Assembly (NCBI GenBank): GCA_900769445.1
Contig: CAAGGR010000094.1
Coordinates: 1 to 39,137 of the forward strand
Length of the DNA stretch: 39,137 bases
From: an uncultured Alistipes sp.
GTDB lineage: Bacteria > Bacteroidota > Bacteroidia > Bacteroidales > Rikenellaceae
Direction: 5' to 3'
Shown here one piece after another: positions 17,069 through 25,775 of the stretch. The notes beneath the pieces are model-generated. The model made no database searches. It was not told the origin of the DNA and saw nothing but the letters and a program-made list of their open reading frames with translations. Position numbers and translations under genes: made by a program. How positions within the stretch are numbered: the stretch's first letter is position 1; each line of letters begins with the position of its first letter.

Positions 17069-17532
17069 TATCGTATGCGATCAAAAGAGCGTACCATCAC
17101 CTCATCCTTAAAGGTTGCACGAGCAGCCATAGCTGTAAATACCAACGCAACAATAGGCATAATAGCTGCCCATCCCAAGTGGCGATGCTCAACACCCACA
17201 CCATCCAATGCATTGGCTCCTGCAAGGTAGAAGTATATAGCCTCGAATGCTATACAGCCCAACAAAAGAACAATCTCCACAGCACACAACCTCACTTGCA
17301 ACATTCTACGCTTAAACAAGAAGATCGTAATAAGCGGTAGTAGCGTCGCGGCTACCATAAGAATACCCATCCATATAGTACTCTGCGACTCAGCAGCTGA
17401 ACTAAGCGAGAATGCCGATAATGTAAAAACATCGCCTGTAGATACTGTAAACGATGCTACTGGCGAGATGAGCGCAACGCCCATAAGCACTGAAGCAACA
17501 AGAAGATAGAGTGATTGAATACGCTGAATCAT
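17068..17532 (-). CDS. DUF4293 family membrane protein
   Basis: 154 residues beginning MIQRIQSLYLLVASVLMGVALISPV, the characteristic start of the Bacteroidetes-specific DUF4293 family, with four predicted membrane helices. Function is unknown. It is translationally coupled to the thioesterase gene and lies 19 nt after the GT2 gene, inside the mltG operon. Confidence 0.88.
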   Translation of the reverse strand: MIQRIQSLYLLVASVLMGVALISPVASFTVSTGDVFTLSAFSLSSAAESQSTIWMGILMVAATLLPLITIFLFKRRMLQVRLCAVEIVLLLGCIAFEAIYFYLAGANALDGVGVEHRHLGWAAIMPIVALVFTAMAARATFKDEVMVRSFDRIR

Positions 17533-17551
17533 AATATTTATCTTTTATATT

Positions 17552-18511
17552 TTATTCTATTTTTTTATCTATAAGATAGTTATTTCTATCAGATGAGCGA
17601 CGGTTAATCAACTCGGCAAGGAAGCCTGCAAGGAAGAGCTGAACACCCATAATAATAGCCAACAACGCCAAGTAGAATAGCGGCTGCTCGGTAACACCTC
17701 GCCACACAAGACCATTAGACTGAGCTACAATCTTTTTAACGATAACCCAAACCGTCGTAACGCCACCAAACAAGAACATCAACGTACCAAGTGAACCAAA
17801 TAGATACATTGGCGAGCGACCAAAGTGCGACATGAACGACACTGAGATAAGATCCAAATAACCCTTAACCATTCGCTCGATACCGAACTTTGATACGCCA
17901 TACTTACGCTCTCGATGCTCAACGACCTTCTCACCGATACGCTTAAAACCTGCATGTTTAGCAAGAATAGGAATATAGCGATGCATCTCACCATAGACCT
18001 CAATGCTCTTAACCACCTTACGACGGTATGCCTTAAGGCCGCAGTTAAAGTCGTGGAGTTTAATTCCCGACACCACGCGCGCTGTAAGATTAAAGAACTT
18101 ACTTGGCCAACGCTTGCTAATAGGGTCGTAACGACGCTTCTTCCATCCCGACACGAGGTCGTAGCCCTCTTCGAGAATCATACGACGCATCTCTGGTATC
18201 TCATCTGGCGAGTCCTGCAAATCGGCATCCATTGTAAAGACAACCTCACCCTCCGCCATCTTAAAACCCTCGTACAAAGCCGCTGACTTTCCATAGTTAC
18301 GCAAGAAACTAATACCTCTAATCTGCGAATACTGGCTCTTTAACTTCTCCACAACACTCCACGAATTATCCGTAGAGCCATCATCGATAAGGATTATCTC
18401 ATAACTAAGATTGTTGCTACCAGCTACCCTATCAATCCACTGCACCAATTCGGGCAAGGACTCCTCCTCGTTATATAGTGGCACGACAACTGAAATATCT
18501 AACTTACTCAT
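17552..18511 (-). CDS. Membrane-anchored family 2 glycosyltransferase
   Basis: 319 residues. A GT-A domain starts at VVVPLYNEEESLPELV, with the nucleotide-binding IDDGSTD at about 42-48 and the metal-binding DADLQD at about 95-100. Two C-terminal helices (SPMYLFGSLGTLMFLFGGVTTVWVIV and LFYLALLAIIMGVQLFLAGFLAELI) place it in the DPM1/GtrB-like group. These transfer a sugar from a nucleotide donor to a polyprenyl phosphate, for later use on the outside of the membrane. Donor and acceptor are not decidable here. It lies 21 nt after the DUF4199 gene, a common pairing in Bacteroidetes. Confidence 0.92.
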   Translation of the reverse strand: MSKLDISVVVPLYNEEESLPELVQWIDRVAGSNNLSYEIILIDDGSTDNSWSVVEKLKSQYSQIRGISFLRNYGKSAALYEGFKMAEGEVVFTMDADLQDSPDEIPEMRRMILEEGYDLVSGWKKRRYDPISKRWPSKFFNLTARVVSGIKLHDFNCGLKAYRRKVVKSIEVYGEMHRYIPILAKHAGFKRIGEKVVEHRERKYGVSKFGIERMVKGYLDLISVSFMSHFGRSPMYLFGSLGTLMFLFGGVTTVWVIVKKIVAQSNGLVWRGVTEQPLFYLALLAIIMGVQLFLAGFLAELINRRSSDRNNYLIDKKIE

Positions 18512-18532
18512 ACACTTCTGACTTTAAGCAAA

Positions 18533-19114
18533 TTACTTCTGCTCTCGCATACGACGTAGACGACGAGAGTTAACACTGGCGATAATAAAACCTGGTATAC
18601 AGCCCATAATGGCATATACTTGAAGCTGGTTAAAGAGAGTTACAAATATAGATGGCTGCTCCATGTAGCGCAACTGTGTTGTATACTGCTCGAAAATAGC
18701 CATATCCGAAGCTGAGATACCCATATCGATATACATCTGCTGCAACTGATCAATACGACCAATAAGACCTGTAATATAGCACTCATACCCCATCACGGAT
18801 ATATAGAGAGTCTCTGCCACACCAACTAACACACCCGACAACATCGAGGTAAAGAGAATATAGGACAATAGATATGAGTAGACAGCACCCATCTGCTCTG
18901 GCAAAGCATTCGCTCTACGACGAGTAAAACGCGCCACAAGCCATATAAATACCACACACGCCACGAGCCACTCGATGCAATATATTGCCGATGCTTTTAG
19001 CAATGCCATATCACTGTAAGCTAACAGATAACGCTCAAAAATATATGACAGCGACATCACCCCGCCAATAATAGCGCCAGAGCGCAATACATCTGACCAA
19101 AATTCTCGATTCAT
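18533..19114 (-). CDS. DUF4199 family membrane protein
   Basis: 193 residues with about four membrane helices. The starting FWSDVLRSGAIIGGVMSLSYIFE and the polar loop between helices 3 and 4 (containing IDQLQQMYIDMGIS) are typical of DUF4199. Function is unknown. In this phylum it frequently precedes a GT2 glycosyltransferase, as here. It starts 7 nt after the mltG stop. Confidence 0.85.
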   Translation of the reverse strand: MNREFWSDVLRSGAIIGGVMSLSYIFERYLLAYSDMALLKASAIYCIEWLVACVVFIWLVARFTRRRANALPEQMGAVYSYLLSYILFTSMLSGVLVGVAETLYISVMGYECYITGLIGRIDQLQQMYIDMGISASDMAIFEQYTTQLRYMEQPSIFVTLFNQLQVYAIMGCIPGFIIASVNSRRLRRMREQK

Positions 19115-19121
19115 ATTCTCT

Positions 19122-20147
19122 CTATTTTTTTATTTTCAATTTATCAAGCACACGATAATACTCCCGAGCATTTTTATTATGCTCCTTAAGTGTTCGTGCA
19201 AAGTTATGTCGACCATCCATCTCGGCACGAGCGCAGAAATAGATATAGTCATGCTTTTCGTAGTTCAACACGCCCTCAATAGCTGCCATATCTGGCATAG
19301 CAATAGGCGTTGGTGGAAGACCCACATACTTATATGTGTTATATGGCGACTCCACGTCCTTGTGCTTATCCAATACACGACGTATTGTTGGATCACCAAC
19401 AGCATATTTCAACGTAGGATCTGCCTGCAATGGCATACCAATTCGTAGGCGGTTGATATATACACCTGCAATGCGAGGCATCTCCTCCTTAACGTTGGTC
19501 TCCTCGTGAACAATTGAGGCAAGGGTCATAACCTCATAGGCAGTCATACCCAAAGCCTTTAGCTTTGCCTGACGCGCATCGTTCGCCCAAAATTTATCGG
19601 ACTCTCTCTTCAAGCGCGATATAAGCGCCTCTGGGGTGATATCAGCATAGACCTCATATGTATTAGGCAGGAATATCGAGAACATAGCTTCAGCACTGCT
19701 AAAGCCCATCTCCTTGATAATCCTATCGTCGCGTAGCGCTGTTAACATCGACACAGAGTCTGTATCAATCTGCGCCGCAATCTTCGATGCAAGAGCCTCT
19801 GGCGTACGGGCATTGTTGATAACCAAGCGCACACTATGATCTACACCGAATTTCAATGTTCGAGCTACATTGATAACACTCATACCCTTAGTAAAGGTAT
19901 ATGCTCCCGACTCGATGCCTCTGTCCAGATTGATGCGCTTTGCATACAGCTCCAATGCCAGTGGGTAAAGCACCGAAGATTTAACCTTAGAGAGCTTCTC
20001 CATATAGCTTTCATCTTCTCGCAACACCACCGTTACACGCTCCTCGACAGCCTCGCCGTAGAACATTTGATATGCCCACACCAAAGAAACCGCCACAATG
20101 ACAAACGATACGAGTATAACTGCAAAAAATTTTCTTCTCATTTTCAT
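19122..20147 (-). CDS. mltG: Endolytic peptidoglycan transglycosylase MltG (YceG-like)
   Basis: 341 residues with one N-terminal membrane helix (about 7-26) and a periplasmic YceG domain. The signature is ASIVHEETNVKEEMPRIAGVYINRLRIGMPLQADPTLKYAVGD. The conserved catalytic Glu is about residue 216; the preceding position, often also acidic, is His here. The later YNTYKYVGLPPTPIAMP segment is also diagnostic. MltG cuts nascent glycan strands and sets their length. Two Met codons are possible (20147 and 20141); the -7 box lies so close that the leader would be only a few bases. First gene of a seven-gene operon. Confidence 0.93.
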   Translation of the reverse strand: MKMRRKFFAVILVSFVIVAVSLVWAYQMFYGEAVEERVTVVLREDESYMEKLSKVKSSVLYPLALELYAKRINLDRGIESGAYTFTKGMSVINVARTLKFGVDHSVRLVINNARTPEALASKIAAQIDTDSVSMLTALRDDRIIKEMGFSSAEAMFSIFLPNTYEVYADITPEALISRLKRESDKFWANDARQAKLKALGMTAYEVMTLASIVHEETNVKEEMPRIAGVYINRLRIGMPLQADPTLKYAVGDPTIRRVLDKHKDVESPYNTYKYVGLPPTPIAMPDMAAIEGVLNYEKHDYIYFCARAEMDGRHNFARTLKEHNKNAREYYRVLDKLKIKK

Positions 20148-20154
20148 CTTTTTA

Positions 20155-20185
20155 TTTGCAAAGATACATTTTTTTTGTACTTTTG
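20155..20185 (+). promoter_or_regulatory. ffs: Promoter (TTTG / 19 nt / TACTTTTG) of ffs
   Basis: The -33 TTTG at 20155-20158 and -7 TACTTTTG at 20178-20185 are canonically spaced, with transcription expected to begin near 20191. It overlaps the divergent mltG box. Confidence 0.75.
20159..20166 (-). promoter_or_regulatory. mltG: -7 box TATCTTTG of the mltG operon
   Basis: TAnnTTTG on the minus strand, 11 nt before ATG 20147. It lies within the spacer of the ffs promoter, so the two promoters share sequence and may compete. No clear -33 match. Confidence 0.6.
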
Positions 20186-20190
20186 CACCC

Positions 20191-20293
20191 GGGTAAGTCT
20201 TATACGACCAGCTCCTGCAGAACTCCCCCAGGCAAGGAATTGAGCAAGGGTATGCGGTTGTAGCGGTGCGATATAAGTAGCTTACCCTTTTTT
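20191..20293 (+). ncRNA. ffs: Signal recognition particle RNA (4.5S type)
   Basis: An RNA of about 100 nt. The SRP domain IV hallmark is exact: CAGG (20229-20232), a 3-bp caa/ttg stem closed by the GGAA tetraloop (20236-20239), then AGCA (20243-20246), forming the Ffh-binding symmetric loop. The ends pair: GGGTAAG at 20191-20197 with CTTACCC at 20281-20287, and tcttata with tataagta inside. A T6 run at 20288-20293 terminates it. A good promoter lies just upstream. It scaffolds Ffh and FtsY in co-translational membrane targeting. The size and single long hairpin fit the short bacterial form without an Alu domain. Confidence 0.93.
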
Positions 20294-20316
20294 ATACCTA
20301 TATATTATATATAGAG

Positions 20317-20877
20317 CTACATCTTTATCAACTCCCCTATTGCATATTCCGATAGCAAGTAAGAGCTATATATCGCCACACTATATAGCATAACGCCATT
20401 CCACCCCTTTAATTGTGTTATCTCTCGAAATGCTTGATAGCCCCAATAAAAGAACCAGACTACTAAGGCTACAACTTAAATCAACATCAACACGACATAA
20501 ATAATGGGTAGCTGAGAGCTAAGTGGAGACACCATAAATGTAGAGTAGGCCACCTTATCGCCCGCCATTGCTGGTAGCATAATAAACACTACTGGGATGT
20601 GAGCAAATAACATTCGTCCAAAGACCTCCCACACAGCAACTCTACGCTTCACAAACCACATTACAAGGAGAGTGGGTAGCGCTAACGCCACCCATATAGC
20701 CACTCCATATATTACATAGTTAATAAGTGCTGTATGCCCCCATGTATACCCTACAATAGAGGTTGGCACTATAGAGAAATACCATCCAAGAATTGCGCCT
20801 CCTAACATCCAGAACAATCCCCATAATAGAGCCTTCTTGGCGGATATTGCGGCAGGGCGACGTATCAACTCCACCAT
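20317..20877 (-). pseudogene. Yip1-like multi-spanning membrane protein interrupted by one in-frame TAA
   Basis: From ATG 20877 (the longer reading uses GTG at 20883) the frame runs 133 codons to TAA at 20476-20478. Read past that stop, the same frame stays open for 52 more codons to TAG at 20317-20319. The extra part, starting VVALVVWFFYWGYQAFRE and continuing with ITQLKGWNGVMLYSVAIYSS, completes a membrane helix and adds another with a polar end. This is how such Yip1-type proteins normally finish. A single change, for example TTA to TAA, explains the break. The gene follows the outer-membrane barrel gene by 11 nt. Alternatives are a sequencing error or a functional truncated form. Family assignment is tentative. 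Confidence 0.7.
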
Positions 20878-20888
20878 TGACACCCCTA

Positions 20889-22571
20889 TTAGAAGTCAAT
20901 CTCTACACCTGCTACGACACCCATACCATTGCGATAATAGTATGCATAGTCGTAAATTTCAGCATTTAGAAGATTGTATCCATCTACATACACCCTCCAC
21001 TTAGAAGTAGCACGGAAGCTCACACCTGCACGAAGGTCGATGGTAGAATCGCTCTTAAAGGAATCAAACAGAGGTTTACCATCAGCGCCCAACTCACTTG
21101 ACCACTCTCTTGCGCCCATCATATTTGCAGAGGTGTAGAATCTCCAGCGCTTGAGGATATACTCAGCCATAAACTCAGCGCGGAACTTTGGAGCATCAAA
21201 GAGATACTTCGAATCGGTATTATCCTTGTGTGCATCCACCTTTGCAGTAAGCGTCAAGCCACCAATAGGATTATAACCAAGTTCTGCACCAATAAACGAT
21301 CTCTTATTGTCTGCTGTAGCGACACCGAAGTTGCCATCCTTTGTTACATACCACACAACGCAATCCTTCATGCGATTAACACCAGCATATACGCGGTATG
21401 TCAAACGCGACTTATAAACCGAACCCATAGCACCCACAGCGATATCGAAACTACGAGAGTTTGGCATCTTTAGCATAACATCCTGAGCTACGTTGTAGTC
21501 GATATATGGATTCATCTTGTACAACTCAGCAGCAGAGTTCTGCGACACTGTCGTATTTAGCTCCACATATGGTGTAACGTAATCCAAGCCGACATTGAAC
21601 AAGGCCTTAGCGCGTGGCATAATAAAGTGGGCTGGCTTCTCCGCATCCTGCACCTTGTCAAACATATATCCAAGAGCCGACTCAAGAGCAACAAAGCCAA
21701 AATCACGAGAATACTGACCCTCAAAATTAATACGTAGGTCGTTGTATGTAGTGAACAACGACTGATATATATCGCCACCAACGACAATACCAAAGGTATC
21801 TTTGTAGAAATTGCGAGCAAAACGCAAAGCACCACCAGCATTGAACTGAGAGAGTGCAGATGTAATCTTATCCACCGCTGGAGTCTCATGCGCCCAATAG
21901 CCACCATGAACATCAACACCGAAGTTCAAGCGATTGAGATTTGAGAAGCTATCACCAAATTTTAGCTTTAGTCCGAGATCCTGAAAACCAAGAGATGCAA
22001 CTTCTGCCACACTCTCAGCATAGCGATTATAGATATCAAGATTAATCTTGGTATCCACCTCCAACATCTTACTACCAATGAATGTACCAGCTACCAACGA
22101 CACACCATTGCGCATATCAAAGCTTTCGCCCACCTTGCGTAGCTCACCATCGATATTCTTCCTTGCCGAGAAGTTACCATCATGGTTAAAACCCACGCTG
22201 AAGTATCCTACGCGTGAATTTTGTGTTGTATAACGGAAGCGCAAATCCGAGCATACTGGCACACCAAATCCTGCGCGCATATAGGTCTTTATTGGGCGAT
22301 TATAATCCCAATAACTTGCCTTTGCAGGGTCGAAATAGTGGTCATCAAGCTCAATCTGCCAAATGTCAGTATTGATTGTATACTCTATCTCTGGCTCTAA
22401 ATTTGAATCCTCAGCCACAGATGCTGGTGCAACAAGCTTTGTTGCCTGAGCCAATTCAGGGTTATAGATAGTTGTTACCTCAACATGTTTATGCTCCTGT
22501 GCAGCAACCTTTGTTGGCACCAAAAACGCCACAAGTGCGAATGTTACAAGAAATATATTCGATAGTCTCAT
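20889..22571 (-). CDS. Outer membrane beta-barrel protein (TonB-dependent-receptor-like, no plug)
   Basis: 560 residues. A signal peptide (about 1-24, ending VAA) is followed by a short segment, EVTTIYNPELAQATKLVAPASV, resembling the N-terminus of a Bacteroidetes barrel family. The rest alternates in the manner of a barrel with aromatic strand ends and finishes NGMGVVAGVEIDF, with the terminal Phe expected by the BAM machinery. I see no plug domain or TonB box, so a TonB-dependent uptake role is doubtful. It lies 27 nt downstream of the TPR gene, and the pair recurs in Bacteroidales, suggesting a joint periplasm-to-outer-membrane function. Confidence 0.82.
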   Translation of the reverse strand: MRLSNIFLVTFALVAFLVPTKVAAQEHKHVEVTTIYNPELAQATKLVAPASVAEDSNLEPEIEYTINTDIWQIELDDHYFDPAKASYWDYNRPIKTYMRAGFGVPVCSDLRFRYTTQNSRVGYFSVGFNHDGNFSARKNIDGELRKVGESFDMRNGVSLVAGTFIGSKMLEVDTKINLDIYNRYAESVAEVASLGFQDLGLKLKFGDSFSNLNRLNFGVDVHGGYWAHETPAVDKITSALSQFNAGGALRFARNFYKDTFGIVVGGDIYQSLFTTYNDLRINFEGQYSRDFGFVALESALGYMFDKVQDAEKPAHFIMPRAKALFNVGLDYVTPYVELNTTVSQNSAAELYKMNPYIDYNVAQDVMLKMPNSRSFDIAVGAMGSVYKSRLTYRVYAGVNRMKDCVVWYVTKDGNFGVATADNKRSFIGAELGYNPIGGLTLTAKVDAHKDNTDSKYLFDAPKFRAEFMAEYILKRWRFYTSANMMGAREWSSELGADGKPLFDSFKSDSTIDLRAGVSFRATSKWRVYVDGYNLLNAEIYDYAYYYRNGMGVVAGVEIDF

Positions 22572-22598
22572 ATCTTGACCTTTTTACTTTCGTTATAC

Positions 22599-25580
22599 CT
22601 ATTTACCTATTGATGCAATACGCTGTTTAGCCTGCGAGATAACACCATCGTTCGATACAGAGTATCCATCAACAACACTCTGATATGTAGCTCGAGCCTG
22701 GAAGAGGTTGTTTGTCTTAACAAGCACATCACCAAGAACGATAAATATTCTTGCGTGCCAGTACTCAGAAGCACATTTATCAAGAGCATAGACTCTACTC
22801 TCAGCAGCAGCATAGTCGCCATTAATATAGTCATTCTCCACAAGACGATAGTATGCCTCAGCACCCTCAACACTCATTGTATTCTCTGCGAGTTTCTTAT
22901 AGAGACCTATTGCCTCAATCATATTACTATCCTCACGCAACACATTAGCCTTAGCAAGCATAGCCTGACGTGTAGCCCAATCGGTAGCATCTGCCATCTT
23001 CAAGACCTCTTCGGCAGCCAACTTGAGTTTACCACCAGTCAAATAGCGAAGCGATGCATCGATATAACCCTCAGATGCGAACTGGCGCTGCTTAAGGTCG
23101 TGCGCGGTATTATATAACTCAAGGTATGCGGCAGCAGACTTCTCATACTCCTTCTCCTCGAAACTCATGCGCGCATATACATCGAGAACACGCTCACGAT
23201 ATTTATTCTGACCAAGTTCCAAAAGGCTCTCCATACTCCTCAATGCCATTGGTCTATTATCCAACTGAACATAACAGTTGCAGAGATAGAACAACGCCTC
23301 TGTGCGGTTATAACCCTTATCGAAGGTAGAAATATAGTCGTTTAGACGATTCTTTGCATTCTCGGTATCTCCATTTAGATACAACACCTTGGCAGCAGCA
23401 AAGCTCAACGAATCACGCGCCGCGATAGACATATCGCCCTGAACACCGCTACGCTCTGCATAGGCGAAATATGCATCAACATTACCCTCCGCGATATACA
23501 TTTCACGAATAGAGCGAATAGCAGACATCGCTGCAGAGGATTGTGGGTCATACTCTACAACCTTCTCATAGTAGCGACGTGCATCCTCCTTATGATCCAA
23601 GTTGTAGTATGCCAAAGCCAAATCCGAGAGCGCACTTACATAGTATGGAGATGTGGTATCAGACTCCACAAAACTCTGCAATGTAACAGCGCCATCCTTA
23701 TATTGGTGCGATGATAGATATGTACGACCAAGCTCATACCAAGCATCATCCACATATGGACCCTCACCGGCAGCAACGATACCCTTTAGGCGGTTAATCT
23801 TACTCTTCTGCTTATTATCGATACCATCCACCATAGCCAACTGATAGTTTGCATAGAAGCGATCATCGGTGTAAGCAGCAGCAGATACGCGATATACTCT
23901 ACGAGCGTTATCAAACTGACGAGTCTCAAAGTAGACATCTCCAAGACGGTTGTGGGCATCAAAGAGGAAGCCATCACGAACAGGATAGTCGTATACAAAG
24001 CTCTGCAAAGCATCCTGAGCCTCTACGAGCTTACCCATATTTAGATATGCATAACCCAAACCGTAGTGAGCATACTGATACTCTATCTCGCTCTTAGGTG
24101 CGCGACGCACATACTCCTCATAGTAGTTTGCAGCGAGCTTCATATCGCCATTATGGTAAGCAATCTCTCCCTGCCAGTACTTAATAAGCGCATTATACTT
24201 TGGTACCAAAGCAATCTTCTCAGCCTCAGCGAGCAACTGCTCTGCAAGCGCCCAATCCTCCTTCTCGATAGCCTCAACTGCAAGGTATACAGCCACCTTC
24301 TGATGCGCTGCAGACATCTCTCTATCTGGATTATTAAACTCTCGAATAGCTGCATATGCCGCCTGATAGTTCTCAGAATTGAAGAATGCAGATATTAACA
24401 ACTGCTTTACCTCTATGACATGTGGAGAATCTGGATAACGCTTCAAATAGCTCTTTAGGATATTGATAGACTCATTGAACACGCCTCCACCAAGCTCAAA
24501 CTTTAGGCGGCAATAGTTCAAGAGCGCATCCTCCGCGATAGACTCATTAAAGCCCTCTACCGAAGCCAATGCAAAGGCATCAGCAGCAAACTGCTTATCT
24601 CCGAGGTTGACATAACAATCAGCAAGATGATATGATGCATTCTGTGTCAAGGCATCCTCAGCACCACACACCTTACTTAGCGACTGCACAGCCTCACGAT
24701 ACTGCGCCATACGATAGAACGAGTATCCACGGATGTAGTACTCCTGGCGACCAAACATCTCCTCTGGATAGGTATTGATCTGCAAAAGAGCATTTTTGTA
24801 GTCTCCCTGAATAAAATAGCTCTCTGCTAAAACTCGCACAATATCATTTCGAGTTGATGACGATGCCTTTGGAAGCAAAGACTCACCCTCGCTAATTACA
24901 TAATCATAGTTACATCTGCGATACTCAATCTGAAGAAGATAGAACGGAGCCAACGCCTCATAGCCTGGATACTCCTTTAGACGCAAGAATCCATCCTCGG
25001 CCTCAATATAATGTCCCTCACGATATACAACATATGAGTAGTAGTAAAGAGCATGTGGATAATATGCAGAGACTTTAGAGACCTGCGAGAAGCGATACTT
25101 TGCCTCGCGATAGTTACCCTCAAGGAAGCGAATATAACCCACTCGCATATCGTAACGCTCTTTATCGCTTGCGCTTAGGCTCTTGTAGTTAACCTTATCA
25201 AACAACTCCGCAGCGCGAGTCAAATCGCCAGAATCAGAGACATAGCAAGCATGCATAAACTGCATAGTGTTACGATAAGCACTCGCAGGGAAGCGCTTAA
25301 CATAGTTCTCCATAGCAGCCTCAACCTCGCTATCGCCAAGCTCCATAGCACAAAGCACCTTATAATACTCTGCCCATGCAGCATCATTATAATCCACTAT
25401 AGGGTTTAACTCTGCGCTAAACCTCTCCAACGCCATGCGAGCCTCGCCCCAACGACGACGCTCAAGCATAGTGTTAATATCATCTATTTGCTCTCGCTTA
25501 TCAAACGTTTGAGCAGTAGTTGTTGTAGCAAATGAAGAGAGTGCAAAAAGCACTGCAACTATAAAAGCATTCCTTCTCAT
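22599..25580 (-). CDS. Exported tetratricopeptide repeat protein
   Basis: 993 residues with a signal peptide (about 1-23, ending TTAQ). Nearly the whole mature chain is TPR or Sel1-like helical repeats, for example YAHYGLGYAYLNMGKLVEAQDALQSFVYDYP, YVDDAWYELGRTYLSSHQYKDGAVTLQSFVE and YVSALSDLALAYYNLDHKEDARRYYEKVVEYDP. These form a long superhelical scaffold in the periplasm. Its resemblance to YbgF/CpoB-like repeats is generic, so no specific role can be assigned. A -7 box lies upstream and the barrel protein gene follows directly. Confidence 0.9.
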   Translation of the reverse strand: MRRNAFIVAVLFALSSFATTTTAQTFDKREQIDDINTMLERRRWGEARMALERFSAELNPIVDYNDAAWAEYYKVLCAMELGDSEVEAAMENYVKRFPASAYRNTMQFMHACYVSDSGDLTRAAELFDKVNYKSLSASDKERYDMRVGYIRFLEGNYREAKYRFSQVSKVSAYYPHALYYYSYVVYREGHYIEAEDGFLRLKEYPGYEALAPFYLLQIEYRRCNYDYVISEGESLLPKASSSTRNDIVRVLAESYFIQGDYKNALLQINTYPEEMFGRQEYYIRGYSFYRMAQYREAVQSLSKVCGAEDALTQNASYHLADCYVNLGDKQFAADAFALASVEGFNESIAEDALLNYCRLKFELGGGVFNESINILKSYLKRYPDSPHVIEVKQLLISAFFNSENYQAAYAAIREFNNPDREMSAAHQKVAVYLAVEAIEKEDWALAEQLLAEAEKIALVPKYNALIKYWQGEIAYHNGDMKLAANYYEEYVRRAPKSEIEYQYAHYGLGYAYLNMGKLVEAQDALQSFVYDYPVRDGFLFDAHNRLGDVYFETRQFDNARRVYRVSAAAYTDDRFYANYQLAMVDGIDNKQKSKINRLKGIVAAGEGPYVDDAWYELGRTYLSSHQYKDGAVTLQSFVESDTTSPYYVSALSDLALAYYNLDHKEDARRYYEKVVEYDPQSSAAMSAIRSIREMYIAEGNVDAYFAYAERSGVQGDMSIAARDSLSFAAAKVLYLNGDTENAKNRLNDYISTFDKGYNRTEALFYLCNCYVQLDNRPMALRSMESLLELGQNKYRERVLDVYARMSFEEKEYEKSAAAYLELYNTAHDLKQRQFASEGYIDASLRYLTGGKLKLAAEEVLKMADATDWATRQAMLAKANVLREDSNMIEAIGLYKKLAENTMSVEGAEAYYRLVENDYINGDYAAAESRVYALDKCASEYWHARIFIVLGDVLVKTNNLFQARATYQSVVDGYSVSNDGVISQAKQRIASIGK

Positions 25581-25604
25581 AGTTCATTTATGTAAAATAT
25601 AGCG

Positions 25605-25612
25605 CAAATATA
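25605..25612 (-). promoter_or_regulatory. -7 box TATATTTG upstream of the TPR gene
   Basis: TAnnTTTG match on the minus strand, 24 nt before ATG 25580, in an AT-rich gap. Confidence 0.55.
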
Positions 25613-25715
25613 ATAAAATTTTACCAATCTGCCTAACTTTTAGGCGCGATAATTGACTATATAAGCATATTAAGTCAAAAAAACATCAAACTTTTTCACT
25701 CTCCTTGCCAAAAAC

Positions 25716-25753
25716 AAATAAAAGAGTCGCCCGACTTTAAGGTCGAGCGACTC
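25716..25753 (-). terminator. Terminator of the threonine dehydrogenase gene
   Basis: gagtcgc (25724-25730) pairs with gcgactc (25747-25753), with an inner cgac/gtcg stem. The minus strand continues into cttttattt. It is 22-60 nt after the stop at 25776. Confidence 0.8.
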
Positions 25754-25775
25754 GTTATTTTCTGATAGCAAAAGG

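Noticed and set aside
20191..20293. Possible tRNA or riboswitch at the divergent mltG region
   Set aside because: The CAGG-GGAA-AGCA arrangement and paired ends identify it as SRP RNA.
20476..20478. Stop-codon reassignment (TAA read as sense)
   Set aside because: TAA ends several well-conserved genes here, such as pyrK, pyrD and the pseudouridine synthase.
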